From: Spirochaetaceae bacterium
GTDB taxonomy: Bacteria; Spirochaetota; Spirochaetia; Sphaerochaetales; Sphaerochaetaceae
DNA: 18,600 nt
Assembly: GCA_016649775.1 (NCBI GenBank)
Contig: JAENWY010000017.1
Location: 1 to 18,600, forward strand
Reading direction: 5' to 3'
Part shown: piece by piece, positions 14,842 through 18,600 of the stretch
How the letters are laid out: each line of letters begins with the position of its first letter
Position numbering within the stretch: the first letter of the stretch is position 1
The notes under the pieces: model-generated
What the model saw: the letters and a program-made list of their open reading frames with translations, nothing else
Database searches by the model: none
Told to the model about the DNA's origin: nothing
Program-made: the position numbers and the translations under genes

Positions 14842-14944
14842 AATACTCCTACTTGGTAATTATAATGACTCATATAATATGGCGGTGTACTTTTCAGTTG
14901 TCCACAGATATGAGCCATAGTAAATTTTACTAAATAGGAGTATT
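14842..14944 (-). repeat. Long rod-like palindromic element (structured RNA, mini-element or compound terminator)
   Basis: The outer arms AATACTCCTA (14842-14851) and TAGGAGTATT (14935-14944) are perfect inverted repeats, extended inward by eight more mostly paired positions. A second pair of 11-base arms (14865-14875 with 14908-14918) follows. The innermost GTGTAC/GTCCAC pair (14885-14890 with 14900-14905) closes a 9-nt loop. On the minus strand the second helix is complete with one G-U pair, where the plus strand has an A-C mismatch. The minus-strand copy is followed by five T, so it may end the groES-like transcript. The core bases are more GC-rich than the surroundings. It could also be a miniature transposable element or an insertion-sequence end. 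Confidence 0.55.
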
Positions 14945-14956
14945 AAATAATAATTA

Positions 14957-15226
14957 TTATTTAGTAACGTTAGTTGAATCATCTACATTAGCAGGAACTT
15001 TAAATCCACCAATAACATCATTTGAGCTAACAATAACAAAATCTTCGTTATTTAGTTTTATTTCTGTTTCAGAATTTTCTTTGAAAAATACCATTTCACC
15101 AACCTTAATTTCACTTTTTAGATCAGCTGTTGCAACAACTCTACCAAAATAAAATTGTTGAGAAACATCTCTTTTTACTAATAAATTATCTCCACGGAGA
15201 TATAATTGAACTTTTACTTCTTCCAT
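14957..15226 (-). CDS. GroES-like protein lacking the mobile loop
   Basis: The 89-residue protein aligns with the neighbouring GroES over LRGDNLLVKRD (10-20), FGRVVATAD (27-35), IKVGEMVFF (40-48), and IKLNNEDFVIVSSNDVIGGF (56-75). Between LVK and the next strand it has about 10 residues where GroES has about 23. The missing piece is the mobile loop with the GG-hydrophobic tripeptide that docks on GroEL. A polar tail (76-89) is added. It probably keeps the beta-barrel and perhaps a ring, but is not expected to cap GroEL in the usual way. AAAGGA precedes the start. It lies downstream of groES, separated by a terminator, and may have its own promoter overlapping it (TTGTCT, 18 bases, TATTAT). 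Its function is unknown. Confidence 0.75.
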   Translation of the reverse strand: MEEVKVQLYLRGDNLLVKRDVSQQFYFGRVVATADLKSEIKVGEMVFFKENSETEIKLNNEDFVIVSSNDVIGGFKVPANVDDSTNVTK

Positions 15227-15262
15227 AATTTTATTCCTTTATTATTTGATATATGTATAATA

Positions 15263-15305
15263 TAAAAAGCTTCCTTTAAAAGACAAAGTCTTTTTTGGGA
15301 AGCTC
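15263..15305 (-). terminator. Rho-independent terminator of groES
   Basis: On the minus strand AGCTTCC (15304-15298) pairs with GGAAGCT (15274-15268), and an inner AAAAGAC/GTCTTTT helix lies between them. A T run follows (15268-15264). It separates groES from the loopless paralogue, so the two are probably not simply co-transcribed. Confidence 0.8.
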
Positions 15306-15325
15306 TCTTGTACAAGTTATATAGC

Positions 15326-15592
15326 TTATTCAACTACTGCTAGAACATCTGCCATGTTAATAATTAATAATTCTTCACCATCAACTTTAACTTGTGTTCC
15401 TGCATATTTATCATGAAGAATTTTATCTCCAACTTTAACGCTAATAGCTTCATCGTCGTCACCAATAGCAATAACTTCAGCAATTTGAGTTTTCTCTTGT
15501 GCTGACTGTGGTATAAAAAGACCTCCAGCTGTTTTAGCCTTAACTTCTTCCATCTTTACTAGAATTCTATCTCCTAAAGGTCTTATGCTCAT
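15326..15592 (-). CDS. groES: Co-chaperonin GroES
   Basis: The 88-residue protein is a standard GroES: IRPLGDRILVK (3-13), mobile loop about 14-36 with GGLFI (23-27) as the GroEL-binding tripeptide region, IAEVIAIGDDD, VKVGDKILHDKYAGTQVKVDGEELLIINMADVLAVVE. A heptamer would cap GroEL and close the folding chamber. AAGGAG lies eleven bases upstream of the ATG. groEL is not adjacent, unlike in most bacteria but, as I recall, as in Treponema. The gene has a sigma-70-type promoter (15685-15657), a palindrome at the start site and a strong terminator, so it forms a single-gene unit. Confidence 0.97.
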   Translation of the reverse strand: MSIRPLGDRILVKMEEVKAKTAGGLFIPQSAQEKTQIAEVIAIGDDDEAISVKVGDKILHDKYAGTQVKVDGEELLIINMADVLAVVE

Positions 15593-15630
15593 AATCTTCT
15601 TCTCCTTAAACTTTTAATTTTAAAATTAAT

Positions 15631-15649
15631 TATTTGCTAACTGCAAATA
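15631..15649 (-). promoter_or_regulatory. Palindromic operator candidate at the groES start site
   Basis: TATTTGC-AGTTA-GCAAATA is a perfect 7-bp inverted repeat with a 5-bp spacer, covering about +1 to +19 of the predicted groES transcript. The position matches that of CIRCE elements, but the sequence is not CIRCE (TTAGCACTC-N9-GAGTGCTAA). It may bind a different heat-shock or stress repressor. Confidence 0.4.
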
Positions 15650-15656
15650 CTATTAA

Positions 15657-15685
15657 AATATAACAATAAGATTGAAAGTCGGCAA
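15657..15685 (-). promoter_or_regulatory. groES promoter
   Basis: On the minus strand TTGCCG (15685-15680), a 17-base spacer and TATATT (15662-15657). The predicted start is near 15650, giving a 5' leader of about 58 nt. Confidence 0.5.
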
Positions 15686-15930
15686 CATCAAATTTAAAAA
15701 AATTGAATATAAAAAGGTATTAATAACGTAAGAACATTTATTTAGTGAAGCTTTGTTAATAAAATAGAGAATATTAGTTAAATATTTCTATTTAGATATT
15801 GTTCATATTTGTATATACATATTTTGAATAGTAGTTTTAATATACAAATGTTTTTTTATGTTTTTTTATTTGCCTTTTACATTATTATTTCTTATATTTC
15901 CATTGTAATGATTGAGAGAGGTAAAAAGAG
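15686..15930. other. Divergent intergenic region between groES and the 146-aa gene
   Basis: Most of the 338-base gap between groES and the gene at 15931 is AT-rich. ATTTGTATA (15807-15815) and TATACAAAT (15841-15849) form a 9-bp inverted repeat with a 25-base loop, followed by G and seven T. This could be a weak hairpin terminator or an operator. No clear -35/-10 pair was found for the 15931 gene. Confidence 0.3.
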
Positions 15931-16371
15931 ATGGATTATAAAAATACTGATATAATGCCAATGTATTTAAATGATAATTTATGTTGTGTAAATGCAGCGA
16001 CAAAAACTCTTTCTAATAAATTTTATAAACTAGCTAGAACTTTCATGGCCCAAAAAATGCTTTCACAAGCTCTTGATTGCTACTGTGATGCATTTTTACT
16101 AAGGAATTTAACAATTGAGGAAGGTGATGATCAATTTATAGATTTCTTCAAAGTTCAGTTTACAATATATCAACTTGGAAAGAAGAATATAGTTATAGCA
16201 CAATGTGAGGGTGATATGATTTATGATTTGATTCAGATGGAATGGGAAAGAATACAAAATGAATTAGAACTTAGTCCTTTTGAAATTAATGAAAAAGGCC
16301 TACATGATTGGTATAAGAATATAGAAATAGATTTCCCTTGGATTGAAAATTTTGATATCCTCGAAATGTAA
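15931..16371 (+). CDS. Hypothetical protein, 146 aa, helical
   Basis: I do not recognise this gene. The start is supported by AGAGAGG eleven bases upstream and an open frame to TAA at 16369. The protein is acidic, without signal peptide or membrane segment. The segment LSNKFYKLARTFMAQKMLSQALDCYCDAFLLRN (27-59) looks like one tetratricopeptide-type helical pair (A-X-X-F-X-A-X-X-X-L-X-X-A-L-X-X-Y pattern), so a small protein-protein adaptor is possible. Cysteines at 18, 19, 50 and 52 show no metal-site spacing. It sits immediately upstream of the sigma factor gene in the same orientation, with alternative hairpins between them, so the two may share regulation. It could be a lineage-specific spirochaete protein. 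Confidence 0.75.
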   Translation: MDYKNTDIMPMYLNDNLCCVNAATKTLSNKFYKLARTFMAQKMLSQALDCYCDAFLLRNLTIEEGDDQFIDFFKVQFTIYQLGKKNIVIAQCEGDMIYDLIQMEWERIQNELELSPFEINEKGLHDWYKNIEIDFPWIENFDILEM

Positions 16372-16378
16372 ATGGGAT

Positions 16379-16517
16379 ATTTTGATACATATGAAAGGTC
16401 AAAAAGTCTCATATGTGGCATAATACCCCTATAACTTAGTTCTTATACTTTAGGTGTATCAGAATAACTCACTTATTTGCTAAAAATAAGTGAGTGGGTA
16501 ATTTTGATACATTTTTT
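16379..16517 (+). terminator. Compound hairpin terminator with an alternative pairing partner
   Basis: TGTATCAGAAT (16456-16466) pairs with ATTTTGATACA (16501-16511). That helix encloses a perfect 12-bp hairpin, ACTCACTTATTT with AAATAAGTGAGT (16468-16479 with 16485-16496), and is followed by six T (16512-16517). A second copy of ATTTTGATACA at 16379-16389, eight bases after the stop of the preceding gene, can pair with the same central segment and would prevent the terminator. The first copy also overlaps one arm of an 8-bp hairpin (ACATATGA/TCATATGT, 16387-16416). Termination of the 15931 transcript is the simple reading; a switch controlling read-through into the sigma gene is the more interesting one. 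Confidence 0.6.
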
Positions 16518-16573
16518 ATGCTTTTTTCTTATATTTTATGAATTTAAAAGAAAAAATTCTGTAATGGTGTAAA

Positions 16574-16603
16574 AATATTTCTCACTTTTCCATTCGAAAT
16601 ATT
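16574..16603. promoter_or_regulatory. Inverted repeat, candidate enhancer site for the sigma factor gene
   Basis: AATATTTC (16574-16581) and GAAATATT (16596-16603) are perfect 8-bp inverted repeats separated by 14 bases. They lie about 70-100 bases upstream of the predicted sigma-54 start, where NtrC-type activators usually bind. AT-rich arms reduce confidence. Confidence 0.3.
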
Positions 16604-16647
16604 AAAACTTAGTTAAAATTTTGTAAATTGTACCAAATATCAAAAGT

Positions 16648-16663
16648 TGGCATGTTAGTTGCA
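16648..16663 (+). promoter_or_regulatory. Sigma-54 promoter of the sigma factor gene
   Basis: TGGCATGTTAGTTGCA matches the -24/-12 consensus (TGGCAC-N5-TTGCA) at all but one of the 11 core bases. GG (16649-16650) and GC (16661-16662) are exactly ten bases apart. The predicted start is near 16673, 22 bases before the ATG, leaving just enough room for the AGGAGG ribosome binding site at 16679. An NtrC-family activator is encoded 2 kb upstream. Confidence 0.75.
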
Positions 16664-16694
16664 TAGTTATTTATGTCCAGGAGGATGATAGATA

Positions 16695-17573
16695 ATGAAA
16701 ACTAAAAAGAACATGCTAAATATAGAAGAAATTAATTCAAGTAGAGAAGATGCAAGTGTATTATCTTTTTATATGAAGGAATTAAATAAGATTCCTTTAT
16801 TAACAAGAGAAGAAGAAGTTGACTTAGCTATAAAAGCAAAAAATGGTAATCAAAGAGCACATGATAAAATGATTGAATCTAATTTAAGATTTGTCGTTAA
16901 AATTGCAAAAAACTATCAGAATCAAGGATTACCTCTATCAGACATAATTAACGAAGGAAACATTGGTTTAATGATTGCTTTAGATAAATTTGATGTTGAT
17001 AAAGGATATCATTTCATTTCTTATGCTGTATGGTGGATTAGACAATCTATTGTTAAAGCAATTAATGAGAAAAGTAGAGCAGTTAGACTTCCTTTAAATA
17101 GGACTAATGAATTGTTCCAAATTCAAAAAGCTCAAAAAGCTTTAATGCATGAAAATGGTGAAGAACCAACTGTAGCAGAGATCGCAAAAGAAACAAGCCT
17201 TGATGTTAGTAATGTTGAAATATTGATGTCAATCTCAAGAGATTTAGTTTCTTTAGATGCTCCAGTATTTTCAGATAACCAAACAAGTAGTATTGGTGAT
17301 TATATTGAATCATCTCATGCCTCTACTGATGAACAAGTTATGAATACATTATTAATTGAAGATATTAATGAAGCTTTAAATATATTAACTGATAAAGAAA
17401 AAGATATTATAGAGCACCGTTTTGGATTAAATGGTAAAGCACAAATGTCTCTTAAAGAAATTGGTGAATTGTATAATTTAACTAAAGAAAGAATTAGACA
17501 GATTGAGAAGAAAACAATTATGAAATTAAAAGATGTAGAAACATATAAAAGTTTAGAAAGTTATTCAGCATAG
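16695..17573 (+). CDS. Sigma-70 family RNA polymerase sigma factor (RpoD/RpoS-like, no region 1.1)
   Basis: The 292-residue protein begins with region 1.2 (VLSFYMKELNKIPLLTREEE, 22-41) and so lacks region 1.1. Region 2 follows: NLRFVVKIAKNYQNQGLPLSDIINEGNIGL, then KFDVDKGYHFISYAVWWIRQSI with the -10 melting aromatics. Region 3 is about 128-215, and region 4 has LTDKEKDIIEHRFGL and a helix-turn-helix MSLKEIGELYNLTKERIRQIEKK (near 250-272) for -35 contact. This is a group 1 or 2 sigma factor. The short N-terminus and the sigma-54 promoter favour an alternative, RpoS-like factor, although a compact primary sigma is possible. AGGAGG lies ten bases upstream of the start. It has its own terminator and appears to be monocistronic. 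Confidence 0.92.
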   Translation: MKTKKNMLNIEEINSSREDASVLSFYMKELNKIPLLTREEEVDLAIKAKNGNQRAHDKMIESNLRFVVKIAKNYQNQGLPLSDIINEGNIGLMIALDKFDVDKGYHFISYAVWWIRQSIVKAINEKSRAVRLPLNRTNELFQIQKAQKALMHENGEEPTVAEIAKETSLDVSNVEILMSISRDLVSLDAPVFSDNQTSSIGDYIESSHASTDEQVMNTLLIEDINEALNILTDKEKDIIEHRFGLNGKAQMSLKEIGELYNLTKERIRQIEKKTIMKLKDVETYKSLESYSA

Positions 17574-17661
17574 TAAATATCTAAATTAAGAACTAATAAA
17601 AGGTATTCTTTTATAGATATAAAAACAACTTAAAAAATGATAAAATAGAATAATAGAAAAT

Positions 17662-17703
17662 AAAATAGTTAACCAAATTAAAAAAAGGTTAACTATTTTT
17701 TTT
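17662..17703 (+). terminator. Rho-independent terminator of the sigma factor gene
   Basis: AAAATAGTTAACC (17662-17674) pairs with GGTTAACTATTTT (17687-17699), a perfect 13-bp stem with a 12-nt A-rich loop, running into a T tract. It lies about 90 bases after the stop codon. The stem is nearly symmetric in A and T, so it could also act on the other strand. Confidence 0.8.
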
Positions 17704-17721
17704 AATTTATTTGCTTTATTT

Positions 17722-17750
17722 TTGACTTTAATTCTTATTTAACGTAATAT
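17722..17750 (+). promoter_or_regulatory. Sigma-70-type promoter of ppdK
   Basis: TTGACT (17722-17727), a 17-base spacer and TAATAT (17745-17750) form a near-consensus promoter. The predicted start is near 17757, 35 bases before the ATG. Confidence 0.65.
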
Positions 17751-17791
17751 TAAATTACTAATTTGCAAGATTATTTTTTTTGGAGGGAAAT

Positions 17792-18600
17792 ATGAAATCT
17801 AAAGATATTCAATATGTTTATTTTTTTGGTGATGGGAAAGCTGATGGCTCAGCATCTATGAAAGATTTACTTGGTGGTAAAGGTGCTAATTTAGCAGAAA
17901 TGACTTCAATTGGTTTACCTGTGCCTCCTGGTTTTACCATTAGTACAGAAGCTTGTGACTATTTTAATACACATGATGGGGAATTACCTAAAACTCTTGA
18001 AGATGAAGTTGTTTTAATACTTAAAAAACTTGAAGAGACTATGGGTGCAAAACTTGGTGATAATGAAAATCCTCTTTTGGTATCAGTTAGATCTGGTGCA
18101 GCACAATCAATGCCAGGTATGATGGATACTGTATTAAATTTAGGATTAAATAAAGATTCAGTAGCTGCTTTAATAAAAAAATCTGGTAATGAAAGATTTG
18201 CATGGGATAGTTATAGACGATTTATCCAAATGTTTGGTGATGTTGTAATGGATGTTCCACACCATGAATTTGAAAGTTCACTGCAAAATGTTAAAGATGA
18301 AAATAGTATGGAGTATGACACTGAACTAGGTGTTAAAGAACTAAAAGAAGTTATTGCTCGTTACTTCTTAGTATATAAAAGATATACAGGTGAAGAATTT
18401 CCTACAGATCCAATGGAACAACTATTTAAATCAATAAAAGCTGTATTTAATTCTTGGAATAATGATAGAGCTATTCATTATAGACAGATGAATGATATCA
18501 GAGGACTCCTTGGAACAGCTGTAAATGTTCAAACTATGGTATTTGGTAATATGGGCGATACATCTGGCACCGGTGTAGCATTTACTCGAGATCCCTCAAC
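17792..18600 (+). CDS. ppdK: Pyruvate, phosphate dikinase (3' end cut by window edge)
   Basis: 269 codons of a family near 880 residues are present. The N-terminal nucleotide-binding domain shows YVYFFGDGKADG, LGGKGANLAEM with K30, LPVPPGFTIST, and VSVRSGAAQSMPGMMDTVLNLG with R100. It ends within the segment GTAVNVQTMVFGNMG...SGTGVAFTRDPST, before the phosphohistidine and PEP domains. The enzyme interconverts pyruvate + ATP + Pi with PEP + AMP + PPi. In anaerobes it often runs in the glycolytic direction as a pyrophosphate-linked pyruvate-kinase equivalent, or in gluconeogenesis. The GGAGGG ribosome binding site at 17782 and the promoter at 17722 support the start. The gene is separated from the sigma gene by a terminator. 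Confidence 0.97.
   Translation, partial: MKSKDIQYVYFFGDGKADGSASMKDLLGGKGANLAEMTSIGLPVPPGFTISTEACDYFNTHDGELPKTLEDEVVLILKKLEETMGAKLGDNENPLLVSVRSGAAQSMPGMMDTVLNLGLNKDSVAALIKKSGNERFAWDSYRRFIQMFGDVVMDVPHHEFESSLQNVKDENSMEYDTELGVKELKEVIARYFLVYKRYTGEEFPTDPMEQLFKSIKAVFNSWNNDRAIHYRQMNDIRGLLGTAVNVQTMVFGNMGDTSGTGVAFTRDPS

Noticed and set aside
14842..14944. 4.5S (SRP) RNA or 6S RNA gene
   Set aside because: The conserved SRP apical motif is absent, and the element is shorter than, and lacks the large central bubble of, 6S RNA.
15631..15649. CIRCE element upstream of groES
   Set aside because: The arms TATTTGC/GCAAATA and the 5-bp spacer do not match TTAGCACTC-N9-GAGTGCTAA.
16473..16484. Second copy of the groES operator (shared TTATTTGCTAA)
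   Set aside because: The shared bases fall in the arm and loop of a terminator hairpin, and the second half of the operator palindrome is missing.

Overview
This AT-rich window looks like part of the chromosome of an anaerobic, probably host-associated spirochaete. The clues are the gene order murG - cvpA - clamp-loader gene - ntrB - ntrC, which as I recall resembles the Treponema arrangement; a groES with no groEL beside it; a short sigma-70 family factor; and a pyruvate,phosphate dikinase gene. A decayed lactate dehydrogenase gene points to some genome erosion. The taxonomic call is inference, not proof.

Bases 1-4744, all minus strand, form a tightly coupled operon. It runs from a NifH-like reductase through a NifD-like and a NifK-like subunit to hypF, which leaves the window at base 1. 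The three junctions are TAA-ATG, TAATG and TAATG. The catalytic subunits lack the FeMo-cofactor ligands and several P-cluster cysteines, so this is a nitrogenase-like reductase of unknown substrate and not a nitrogenase. A sigma-70-type promoter and a leader of about 145 nt ending in a terminator hairpin just ahead of the NifH-like gene suggest attenuation control.

Bases 4745-6234 have no intact gene but carry a recognisable D-lactate dehydrogenase pseudogene on the minus strand. Next comes secA (minus, with a clear terminator), a divergent promoter region, and the plus-strand operon murG-cvpA-holB-like-ntrB-ntrC (9249-14637). The operon joins envelope synthesis, a clamp-loader subunit and a cytoplasmic two-component system of the sigma-54 activator type.

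Bases 14638-15592 hold a large palindromic element, a GroES paralogue without the mobile loop, and a canonical groES with a non-CIRCE palindrome at its predicted start site. Bases 15931-17573 hold an unrecognised 146-aa gene and a 292-aa sigma-70-family gene. The sigma gene is preceded by a near-consensus sigma-54 promoter with exact GG-N10-GC spacing, so an NtrB/NtrC - sigma-54 - alternative sigma cascade is plausible, in the style of the Borrelia Rrp2-RpoN-RpoS pathway. The window ends inside ppdK, which has its own sigma-70-type promoter.
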